DNA from: Streptomyces microflavus
Lineage (GTDB): Bacteria > Actinomycetota > Actinomycetes > Streptomycetales > Streptomycetaceae
DNA: 64,000 nucleotides
Reading direction: 5' to 3'
Assembly (NCBI RefSeq): GCF_014650075.1
Contig: NZ_BMUG01000006.1
Location: 434,001-498,000 of the forward strand
The notes below the pieces were generated by a model. That model was given only the letters and a program-made list of their open reading frames with translations, was not told the origin of the DNA and made no database searches. Shown here one piece after another: positions 17,229 through 24,368 of this stretch. Each line of letters starts with the position of its first letter. Positions within the stretch are counted from its first letter, which is position 1. Both the position numbers and the translations under genes were made by a program.

Positions 17229-18242
17229 TCACCCGCCCGGGATCTCCTCCATCGCCACCGGGCGGCGTTCGCGGCGGGAGATCTCGCAGGCCTCGGCGAT
17301 CCGCAGGGCGTGCAGGGCCTCCCGCCCGTCGCACGGGTTGGCCAGCTCGCCCCGGGCGACCCGGAGGAAGGCGTCCAGCTCCGCCTCGTACGCCGGGGCG
17401 AACCGCTCCAGGAACCCCGGCCACGGCTTCGCCGGAGCGCCGGGACCCTCCGGTTCGGCCGAGGTCAGCGGCGTACGGTCGTCCAGGCCGACGGCGATCT
17501 GGTCCAGCTCGCCGGCCAGCTCCATGCGGACGTCGTACCCGGCGCCGTTGCAGCGGGTCGCGGTGGCGGTGGCGAGGGTGCCGTCGTCCAGGGTGAGCAG
17601 GGCGGCGGCCGTGTCCACATCGCCCGCCGCGCGGAACATCGCGGGCCCGGCGTCCGACCCGGTGGCGTACACCTCGCTCACCTCACGGCCCGTCACCCAC
17701 CGCAGGATGTCGAAGTCGTGGACCAGGCAGTCCCGGTAGAGCCCCCCGGAGAGCGGGAGGTAGTCGGCGGGCGGCGGGGCGGGGTCGGAGGTGACGGCCC
17801 GCACGGTGTGCAGCCGCCCGAGCCTCCCGTCCCGTACCGCCGCCCGGGCCTCGCCGTACCCCGCGTCGAAGCGCCGCATGAAACCCAGCTGGAGGATGCT
17901 GCCCGCCGCCTCGACCTCCGCGAGGGCGCCGAGCGTGCCGGGCAGGTCCAGGGCGATCGGCTTCTCGCAGAACGCCGGCAGCCCGGCACGGGCGGCGCGG
18001 GCGATGAGGCTCGCGTGGGCGGCGGTCGCCGAACAGATCACCAGGGCGTCGGGGAGGTCCCGGCCCCCGCCGGTGAACATCGCGTCCACCGGGACGGCCG
18101 ACGCCCCGGTCCGGGTGGCCGCCACGGCGGCGCGCTCCGGATCCGCGTCCGCCACCAGCAGGGAGTCCACGGCGGGGTGACGGCTCAGCACCTCCGCATG
18201 GAAAGTGCCGATACGTCCCGTTCCGATGAGTCCGATGCGCAT
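17229..18242 (-). CDS. Gfo/Idh/MocA-family oxidoreductase
   Basis: A 337-residue NAD(P)-dependent dehydrogenase of the glucose-fructose oxidoreductase / inositol dehydrogenase group. The Rossmann motif GLIGTGRIGTFHAEVL opens the protein, CEKPIALD carries the catalytic Lys near residue 98, and DCLVHDFDILRW carries the conserved Asp/His pair of inositol-2-dehydrogenase-like enzymes. It diverges from a GntR regulator across two identical-type palindromes, and the sugar ABC transporter and kinase follow that regulator, so it probably oxidises the sugar or cyclitol taken up by the system. Exact substrate unknown. Confidence 0.92.
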   Translation of the reverse strand: MRIGLIGTGRIGTFHAEVLSRHPAVDSLLVADADPERAAVAATRTGASAVPVDAMFTGGGRDLPDALVICSATAAHASLIARAARAGLPAFCEKPIALDLPGTLGALAEVEAAGSILQLGFMRRFDAGYGEARAAVRDGRLGRLHTVRAVTSDPAPPPADYLPLSGGLYRDCLVHDFDILRWVTGREVSEVYATGSDAGPAMFRAAGDVDTAAALLTLDDGTLATATATRCNGAGYDVRMELAGELDQIAVGLDDRTPLTSAEPEGPGAPAKPWPGFLERFAPAYEAELDAFLRVARGELANPCDGREALHALRIAEACEISRRERRPVAMEEIPGG

Positions 18243-18281
18243 GGCCCCAAGGTGACGTTCGCCCGGTCATCATGTCAAGCG

Positions 18282-18295
18282 TTTGTCCTGACAAA
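18282..18295. promoter_or_regulatory. GntR-type operator, site 1
   Basis: TTTGTCCTGACAAA is a perfect 14-base palindrome 39 bases upstream of the Gfo/Idh start. Its core TTGTCC-x-GACAA recurs at 18350-18361, about 67 bases away. Operator role is inferred from symmetry, duplication and location beside the divergent GntR gene. Confidence 0.7.
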
Positions 18296-18349
18296 TGGCG
18301 GCCACACGCATCGACCGGGCGTCGACCCGGCCCCACTCCCGCCATGGCT

Positions 18350-18361
18350 TTGTCCGGACAA
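18350..18361. promoter_or_regulatory. GntR-type operator, site 2
   Basis: TTGTCCGGACAA is a perfect 12-base palindrome 18 bases upstream of the GntR start codon, matching the core of site 1 (18282-18295). It would overlap the regulator's own leader and suggests autoregulation. Confidence 0.7.
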
Positions 18362-18379
18362 TCGAACTAGGCTCGCCCC

Positions 18380-19138
18380 GTGACCCCACAAGGAGCCGAT
18401 CAGCCGCTGCCGCTGAGCGTGGACCGCACCAGCCCGGTGCCGCTCTACTTCCAGCTGGCGCAGCAACTGGAGGCCGCCGTCGAACAGGGCCGACTGGCCC
18501 CCGGCACCCTGCTCGGCAACGAGATCGACCTCGCCGCCCGCCTCGGCCTCTCCCGCCCGACGGTCCGCCAGGCCATCCAGTCGCTCGTCGACAAGGGGCT
18601 GATGGTGCGCCGCCGGGGCGTCGGCACCCAGGTCGTCCACAGCCAGGTCCGCCGCCCGCTGGAGCTCAGCTCGCTCTACGACGACCTGGAGGCGGCCGGC
18701 CAGCGCCCCGCCACCAAGGTCCTGCGCACCACCATGGAACCGGCCACCGCCGAGATCGCCGCCGCCCTCGGCCTCGCCGAGGGCACCGAGGTCAACCTCG
18801 TCGAGCGGCTGCGTTACGCCCACGACGAGCCGATGGCCCTCCTGCGCAACCACCTCCCCCCGGACCTGCTCGCCCTCCCGGCGCGGGAGCTGGAGTCCAC
18901 CGGGCTGTACCGGATGATGCGCGCCTCGGGCATCACGCTGCACAGCGCCCGCCAGTCCGTCGGCGCGCGCGCCGCCACGGCCGGGGAGGCCGGCGCCCTG
19001 GACGAGGAGCCGGGCGCGCCGCTGCTCACCATGGAGCGAACGACGTACGACGACACGGGCCGCGCGGTCGAGTTCGGCTCCCACGTCTACCGCGCCTCGC
19101 GCTACGCGTTCGAGTTCCAACTCCTGATGCGCGGCTGA
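18380..19138 (+). CDS. GntR-family regulator with UTRA domain (HutC type)
   Basis: A 252-residue regulator: GntR winged helix-turn-helix at about residues 18-85 (LAARLGLSRPTVRQAIQSLVDKGLMVRRRG) and a C-terminal UTRA ligand-binding domain ending in DDTGRAVEFGSHVYRASRYAFEF. GTG at 18380 is the start. It lies between the divergent Gfo/Idh gene and the downstream sugar transporter genes and probably controls both through the two TTGTCC palindromes; the inducer is presumably the imported sugar or a product of it. Confidence 0.94.
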   Translation: MTPQGADQPLPLSVDRTSPVPLYFQLAQQLEAAVEQGRLAPGTLLGNEIDLAARLGLSRPTVRQAIQSLVDKGLMVRRRGVGTQVVHSQVRRPLELSSLYDDLEAAGQRPATKVLRTTMEPATAEIAAALGLAEGTEVNLVERLRYAHDEPMALLRNHLPPDLLALPARELESTGLYRMMRASGITLHSARQSVGARAATAGEAGALDEEPGAPLLTMERTTYDDTGRAVEFGSHVYRASRYAFEFQLLMRG

Positions 19139-19162
19139 GCCGATTCAGCCCGTCCGCGACCA

Positions 19163-19190
19163 CTCAAGCCCGTCCGGCGTTTGAGGACGG
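19163..19190. repeat. Streptomyces extragenic palindromic element
   Basis: A stretch beginning CTCAAGCCCGTCCGGC and ending GTTTGAGGACGG matches, from memory, a short palindromic element scattered between genes in many Streptomyces chromosomes (CTCAAxCCCG and TTTGAG arms). It lies after the GntR stop and may act as a weak terminator. Confidence 0.5.
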
Positions 19191-19397
19191 AACCCTTGCG
19201 CTGGTGCGCCCGCAGGCAGAGGATCCTGGGCACGGGCTGCGGGGTGGCACCCCCGCACGGGCCGGGGGCGCGGCTGGAAGGCGCCCCACGGGCGGGAGCG
19301 GGCAGGGCTCGGGGATACTTGGGCGGCCGGACCGGGACCGTACACTCCCCGGCCCGGTCGACCGCACAGCGAGCAGCAGCAAGAAGGGCACGGCGTC

Positions 19398-20408
19398 GTG
19401 GCAAGGGTTCGGACAGGGGTACGCGCGATGGGCGCCGTACTGGCAGTGGTGCTGGCCGCCTCCCTGGCGGGTTGCAGCAGCACCGGCGGCAAGCGGGCGG
19501 AAGAGCGCGCGGCCGAGGCCGCCGAGGGACGGGCCGCGGTGAACACACCCCGCTGGACCTTCGCCATGGTCACCCACTCGGGCGACGGCGACACCTTCTG
19601 GGACATCGTCCAGAAGGGCGCCGAGCAGGCGGCCGTCAAGGACAACATCAACTTCCTCTACTCGCACAACGACGAGGCCAACCAGCAGGCCCAGCTCGTC
19701 CAGACCGCGATCGACAAGAAGGTCGACGGGCTGATCGTCTCGCTGGCCAAGCCGGACGCCATGAAGGCCGTCGTCGCCAAGGCCGTCAAGGCGGGCATCC
19801 CGGTCATCACGGTGAACTCGGGATCCGCCGAGTCCAAGGAGTTCGGCGCCCTGACCCACATCGGCCAGGACGAGTCGATCGCCGGCGAGGCCGTCGGCGA
19901 CGAGCTGAACAGCCGCGGCCGCAAGAAGGCGCTCTGCGTCCTGCACGAGCAGGGCAACGTTGGCCACGAGCAGCGCTGCGCCGGGGCGAAGAAGACCTTC
20001 GACGGCACCCTGCAGAACCTGTACGTCGACGGCACCAACATGCCCGACGTCACGGCGTCCATCGAGGCCAAGCTCCAGTCCGACAAGAGCATCGACGCGG
20101 TCGTCACCCTCGGCGCCCCCTTCGCCGACGCAGCCGTCCAGGCCAAGCAGACGGCGGGCAGCAAGGCAGAGATCGACACCTTCGACCTCAACGCGAAGGT
20201 CGCCACCGGCCTCCAGACCGACAAGCTCGGCTTCGCCGTCGACCAGCAGCCCTACCTCCAGGGCTACGAGGCCGTCGACCTGCTCTGGCTCTACCGCTAC
20301 AACCGCAACGTCCTCGGCGGCGGCCTCCCCGTCCTGACCGGTCCGCAGATCATCACCAAGGGCGACGCCGACGCCCTGGCCGACTACACCAAGCGGGGCA
20401 CCCGATGA
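19398..20408 (+). CDS. Sugar ABC transporter substrate-binding lipoprotein
   Basis: A 336-residue periplasmic-binding-type lipoprotein of the ribose/inositol (CUT2) class. The signal sequence ends in the lipobox LAGC near residue 25, followed by a Ser/Lys-rich linker and the two-lobed Peripla_BP_4 fold (TFAMVTHSGDGDTFWDIVQKGAE; VDGLIVSLAKPD; DAVVTLGAPFAD). The GTG start at 19398 is preceded by AAGAAGGG. It is the first gene of a transporter set with the permease overlapping its end. The ligand is unknown, probably a monosaccharide or cyclitol given the neighbouring dehydrogenase and ROK kinase. Confidence 0.94.
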   Translation: MARVRTGVRAMGAVLAVVLAASLAGCSSTGGKRAEERAAEAAEGRAAVNTPRWTFAMVTHSGDGDTFWDIVQKGAEQAAVKDNINFLYSHNDEANQQAQLVQTAIDKKVDGLIVSLAKPDAMKAVVAKAVKAGIPVITVNSGSAESKEFGALTHIGQDESIAGEAVGDELNSRGRKKALCVLHEQGNVGHEQRCAGAKKTFDGTLQNLYVDGTNMPDVTASIEAKLQSDKSIDAVVTLGAPFADAAVQAKQTAGSKAEIDTFDLNAKVATGLQTDKLGFAVDQQPYLQGYEAVDLLWLYRYNRNVLGGGLPVLTGPQIITKGDADALADYTKRGTR

Positions 20409-21451
20409 GCGGCTCCACAGCCGCCCCCGACCAGCTGGACGAGCGCCTCGTCCGCACCTCGCCGCTGCGCAAGCTGCTCGGCCGCCCCGAGCTCGGCTCG
20501 GTCGTCGGCGCGGCAGCGGTCTTCCTCTTCTTCGCGATCGTGGCCGACAGCTTCCTCCAGGCCTCCAGCTTCGGCACCGTGCTGTACGCGGCCTCGGTCC
20601 TCGGCATCATGGCCGCACCGGTCGCGCTGCTGATGATCGGCGGCGAGTTCGACCTCTCCGCCGGGGTCATGGTGACCAGCTCCGCGCTGATCTCCTCGAT
20701 GTTCAGCTACCAGATGACGGCCAACGTCTGGGTCGGCGTCTTCGTGTCGCTGCTGGTCACGCTCGCCATCGGCGCGTTCAACGGCTTCATGCTGACCCGC
20801 ACCAAACTGCCCAGCTTCATCATCACGCTCGGCACGTTCCTGATGCTCACCGGCCTCAACCTCGGCTTCACCAAGCTGATCAGCGGCACGGTCTCCACCA
20901 AGGCCATCGGTGACATGGAGGGCTTCGAATCCGCCCGGGTCCTCTTCGCCTCGACGCTCACCCTCGGCGGCGTCGAGTTCAAGGTGACGATCCTGTGGTG
21001 GGCGGCGCTCGTCGGTATCGCCACCTGGATCCTGCTCCGTACCCGCTTCGGCAACTGGATCTTCGCCGTCGGCGGCGAGGCGGACGCCGCCCGCGCGGTC
21101 GGCGTCCCCGTCATCCGTACCAAGATCGGGCTCTACCTGGGCGTCGCCTTCGCCGCCTGGATCTCCGGCCAGCACCTGCTGTTCAGCTACGACGTCGTCC
21201 AGTCCGGCGAGGGCGTCGGCAACGAGCTGACGTACATCATCGCGGCCGTCATCGGCGGCTGCCTGATCACCGGCGGCTACGGCTCCGCGATCGGCTCGGC
21301 GGTCGGTGCCTTCATCTTCGGCATGACCAGCAAGGGCATCGTGTACGCGGAGTGGAATCCGGACTGGTTCAAATTCTTCCTGGGAGCGATGCTGCTCCTG
21401 GCCACCCTGCTCAACGCGTGGGTGCGCAAGCGCGCGGAGGCGACAACATGA
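20405..21451 (+). CDS. Sugar ABC transporter permease (CUT2/RbsC type)
   Basis: A 348-residue permease with eight to ten membrane segments and the family motif GGEFDLSAG near residue 80, as in RbsC/FrcC. ATG at 20405 overlaps the binding-protein stop by four bases and its own end overlaps the ATPase start by four bases, so the three genes are translationally coupled. The open frame upstream of 20405 reads through the binding-protein gene and is not coding. Confidence 0.94.
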   Translation: MSGSTAAPDQLDERLVRTSPLRKLLGRPELGSVVGAAAVFLFFAIVADSFLQASSFGTVLYAASVLGIMAAPVALLMIGGEFDLSAGVMVTSSALISSMFSYQMTANVWVGVFVSLLVTLAIGAFNGFMLTRTKLPSFIITLGTFLMLTGLNLGFTKLISGTVSTKAIGDMEGFESARVLFASTLTLGGVEFKVTILWWAALVGIATWILLRTRFGNWIFAVGGEADAARAVGVPVIRTKIGLYLGVAFAAWISGQHLLFSYDVVQSGEGVGNELTYIIAAVIGGCLITGGYGSAIGSAVGAFIFGMTSKGIVYAEWNPDWFKFFLGAMLLLATLLNAWVRKRAEATT

Positions 21452-22293
21452 CGGCCACGTCCGAGAAGAGTGCGGGCCCCCTGGTCGAGCTGGACGACGT
21501 CTCGAAGTTCTACGGCAACATCAAGGCCCTGGAACACGTCTCGCTGGAGGTCCACGCGGGCGAGATCACCTGCGTCCTCGGGGACAACGGCGCCGGCAAG
21601 TCCACCCTGATCAAGATCATCGCAGGGCTGCACCGGCACGACGCCGGCCGGTTCCTGATCGACGGCGAGGAGACCACGCTCGCCAACCCGCGCGACGCCC
21701 TGGACCGGGGCATCGCCACGGTCTACCAGGACCTCGCGGTCGTCCCGCTGATGCCGGTCTGGCGGAACTTCTTCCTCGGCTCCGAGCCGACCGTCGGCGT
21801 CGGCCCCTTCAAGCGCCTCGACGTGAAGAAGATGCGGGCGACGACCCGTACGGAACTGCTGCGCATGGGCATCGACCTGCGCGACGTGGACCAGCCCATC
21901 GGCACGCTGTCCGGTGGTGAACGCCAGTGCGTGGCGATCGCCCGTGCCGTCTACTTCGGCGCCAAGGTCCTCGTCCTGGACGAGCCGACCGCGGCCCTCG
22001 GCGTCAAGCAGTCCGGCGTGGTCCTCAAGTACGTGGCGGCCGCCCGCGACGCCGGGCTCGGCGTGGTCCTCATCACCCACAACCCGCACCACGCCCACCT
22101 CGTCGGCGACCGGTTCATCCTCCTCAAGCGCGGAGCGATGTCCGGCAGCCACACCAAGGACGACGTCACGCTGGACGAACTCACACGTCAGATGGCGGGC
22201 GGCAGTGAGCTGGAGGAGCTCAGCCACGAGCTGGAACGCACCCCGACCCCGACCCTCCCGGGCGGCAAGGACGCGACCGGCAGCACCCCCTGA
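21448..22293 (+). CDS. Sugar ABC transporter ATP-binding protein, single-domain
   Basis: A 281-residue ATPase: Walker A GDNGAGKST near residue 49, signature LSGGERQCVAIARA, Walker B VLVLDEPTAALG and switch His in ITHN. Typical CUT2 transporters use a double-domain ATPase of about 500 residues (RbsA); here only one nucleotide-binding domain is present, as in the FrcA type, so it presumably works as a homodimer. The C-terminal 35 residues are Thr/Pro-rich and likely disordered. Confidence 0.93.
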   Translation: MTATSEKSAGPLVELDDVSKFYGNIKALEHVSLEVHAGEITCVLGDNGAGKSTLIKIIAGLHRHDAGRFLIDGEETTLANPRDALDRGIATVYQDLAVVPLMPVWRNFFLGSEPTVGVGPFKRLDVKKMRATTRTELLRMGIDLRDVDQPIGTLSGGERQCVAIARAVYFGAKVLVLDEPTAALGVKQSGVVLKYVAAARDAGLGVVLITHNPHHAHLVGDRFILLKRGAMSGSHTKDDVTLDELTRQMAGGSELEELSHELERTPTPTLPGGKDATGSTP

Positions 22294-22426
22294 GCGGCGA
22301 CCCGCCCCGGCGCGGCCGACCCCGACCGACGGCCCCCGGGGCCGGGCAGTGGCAGAATCGAGCGCGGCGGGCGCCGTCCGCCGCCGGCCGCGACAGCGGC
22401 CCGGCCCCCCAGACCCCGCAGGGACG

Positions 22427-23593
22427 ATGAGCACGTACCGCGACTTCGCACACCGCGGCTCCGCCCGCGCCACCGTCCTCAAGACCGTCGGCACCAAGGA
22501 GCGCCGCTCGCACCTCACCGCCCCCCGCGTCCCCACGGTCGGGATCGACATCGGCGGTACGAAGGTGATGGCGGGCGTCGTGGACGCCGACGGCAACATC
22601 CTGGAACAGCTGCGCACCGAGACGCCCGACAAGTCCAAGAGCCCGAAGGTCGTCGAGGACACCATCGTCGAGCTGGTCCTGGACCTCTCCGACCGGCACG
22701 ACGTCCACGCGGTGGGCATCGGCGCGGCGGGCTGGGTGGACGCCGACCGCTCCAAGGTCCTGTTCGCCCCGCACCTCGCCTGGCGCGACGAACCCCTGCG
22801 CGACGCCATCGCCTCCCGCCTGGTCGTCCCCGTCATGGTCGACAACGACGCCAACACGGCGGCCTGGGCGGAGTGGCGCTTCGGCGCGGGCCGCGGCGAG
22901 GACCACCTCGTCATGATCACGCTCGGTACGGGGATCGGCGGCGCGATCCTGGAGGACGGCCAGGTCAAGCGCGGCAAGTACGGCGTGGCCGGTGAGTTCG
23001 GCCACATGCAGGTCGTGCCGTCGGGCCACCGCTGCCCCTGCGGCAACCGGGGCTGCTGGGAGCAGTACAGCTCCGGCAACGCGCTGGTCCGCGAGGCCAG
23101 GGAGCTGGCCGCCGCCGACTCGCCGGTCGCGCACTATCTGCTGGACCGGGTCAAGGGCAACATCCCCGACATCACCGGGCCGCTCATCACCGAACTGGCC
23201 CGCGAGGGCGATGCGATGTGCATCGAGCTCCTCCAGGACATCGGCCAGTGGCTCGGCGTCGGCATCGCCAACCTGGCCGCCGCGCTCGACCCCTCCTGCT
23301 TCGTCATCGGAGGCGGTGTCAGCGCCGCCGACGACCTCCTGATCGGCCCAGCCCGGGACGCCTTCAAGCGCCACCTCACCGGCCGCGGCTACCGCCCCGA
23401 GGCCCGGATCGCCAAGGCCCAGCTCGGCCCCGAGGCCGGTATGGTCGGCGCCGCGGACCTCGCCCGGCTGGTCGCCCGCCGGTTCCGCCGGGCCAACCGG
23501 CGCCGCGTCGAGCGGTACGAGCGGTACGCGCAGATCTACGACCAGGCGGCGAGCACGATCCGCAACACCCGGTCGACCCGCACGGTCGACTGA
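22427..23593 (+). CDS. ROK-family sugar kinase
   Basis: A 388-residue ROK protein without an N-terminal DNA-binding domain, so probably a kinase and not a repressor. The phosphate motif DIGGTKV near residue 45, catalytic Asp in VDNDANTAAWAEW, GEFGHMQV, and the zinc-binding CPCGNRGCWEQY are complete. It phosphorylates glucose or a related sugar imported by the preceding transporter. An N-terminal basic extension of about 40 residues and a C-terminal Arg-rich tail exceed the usual 310-320 residues. A gap of 133 bases separates it from the ATPase gene; an operon is likely but not proven. Confidence 0.92.
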   Translation: MSTYRDFAHRGSARATVLKTVGTKERRSHLTAPRVPTVGIDIGGTKVMAGVVDADGNILEQLRTETPDKSKSPKVVEDTIVELVLDLSDRHDVHAVGIGAAGWVDADRSKVLFAPHLAWRDEPLRDAIASRLVVPVMVDNDANTAAWAEWRFGAGRGEDHLVMITLGTGIGGAILEDGQVKRGKYGVAGEFGHMQVVPSGHRCPCGNRGCWEQYSSGNALVREARELAAADSPVAHYLLDRVKGNIPDITGPLITELAREGDAMCIELLQDIGQWLGVGIANLAAALDPSCFVIGGGVSAADDLLIGPARDAFKRHLTGRGYRPEARIAKAQLGPEAGMVGAADLARLVARRFRRANRRRVERYERYAQIYDQAASTIRNTRSTRTVD

Positions 23594-23735
23594 ACCGCAG
23601 CCGCCCGCCCGGCGTCTCAGCCTCCGTACTCGAAGCCGCCCCCGCCCCCGAACGTCCGAAGCCGCCCCCGACTCCGTACCCGACCGGCTTTCACGCCTCC
23701 GTACTCCGCTCCGCAGCACGAGGGACCACCTGACC

Positions 23736-24332
23736 ATGATCGCAGCCGACCACCCCGTGGTGCCGACCCAGTCCCCGTCGCCGGCCGACGGCGGGAGCAA
23801 GCCGCCGGAGGACCGCCGACGGGTGTTCAAGCGGCGGTTCATCACCGCCACGATCATCGTGCTGCTGATCGGCATCCCCGCCGGCTACCTGCTGATCTCC
23901 GCGGGCCAGAGCCGCCGCTCGGGCAAGGACAAGGAAGCCGAGGCCGCGGCGCTCGGGCTCCGCGAGGGCTGGCCCTCCAAGATGCAGCGCCGGATCTTCG
24001 AGATCCCGATCCCCGGCAACGGGATCGGGGTCCAGTACTACGAGACGAACAACTGGAAAGCCAGCCGGATGTACGCGAAGTTCCGGACGACCTCCGCCGG
24101 TCTCGACCGCTTCCTGAGCGGCGTCGGCACCGGGCGAGCGGCCCTGGAGCCCGGCGCGGTCAACATCAGCCCCCGGGACATCGACATCACCGGCTGGTAC
24201 TTCGGCCCGAACGAGAACTGGGCGAGTACCACGCACAGCAACAAGAAGCCGCGCCCCACCCAGACCATCACGGTCAATATGTCCGACCCGGCCAGTCCTG
24301 TCGTCTATGTCGTATCGGCGGCGACCCCCTGA
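23736..24332 (+). CDS. Membrane-anchored protein of unknown function
   Basis: A 198-residue protein with an Arg-rich N-terminal cytoplasmic tail, a single membrane helix at about residues 36-55 (ITATIIVLLIGIPAGYLLISAG), and an outward-facing domain of about 140 residues without Cys (…NGIGVQYYETNNWKAS…DIDITGWYFGPNENW). I do not recognise the family. It follows the sugar kinase by 142 bases of Pro/Arg-coding-like low-complexity sequence and precedes the PcaDC-like gene; no functional link is evident. Confidence 0.75.
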   Translation: MIAADHPVVPTQSPSPADGGSKPPEDRRRVFKRRFITATIIVLLIGIPAGYLLISAGQSRRSGKDKEAEAAALGLREGWPSKMQRRIFEIPIPGNGIGVQYYETNNWKASRMYAKFRTTSAGLDRFLSGVGTGRAALEPGAVNISPRDIDITGWYFGPNENWASTTHSNKKPRPTQTITVNMSDPASPVVYVVSAATP

Positions 24333-24368
24333 CCGGGACCCGGAGGGGCGCTCACTAACCTGGAGCGA

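Noticed and set aside
17199..17245. Hairpin-like GGGCGGG/CCCGCCC between the second P450 and the Gfo/Idh gene
   Set aside because: Short arms in very GC-rich sequence; not distinct enough from background to call a terminator.
23594..23735. Possible small gene or repeat between the ROK kinase and the membrane protein
   Set aside because: Only low-complexity CCGCCCCCG and CTCCGTACTC-type repeats are seen; no ribosome site plus start gives a credible protein.
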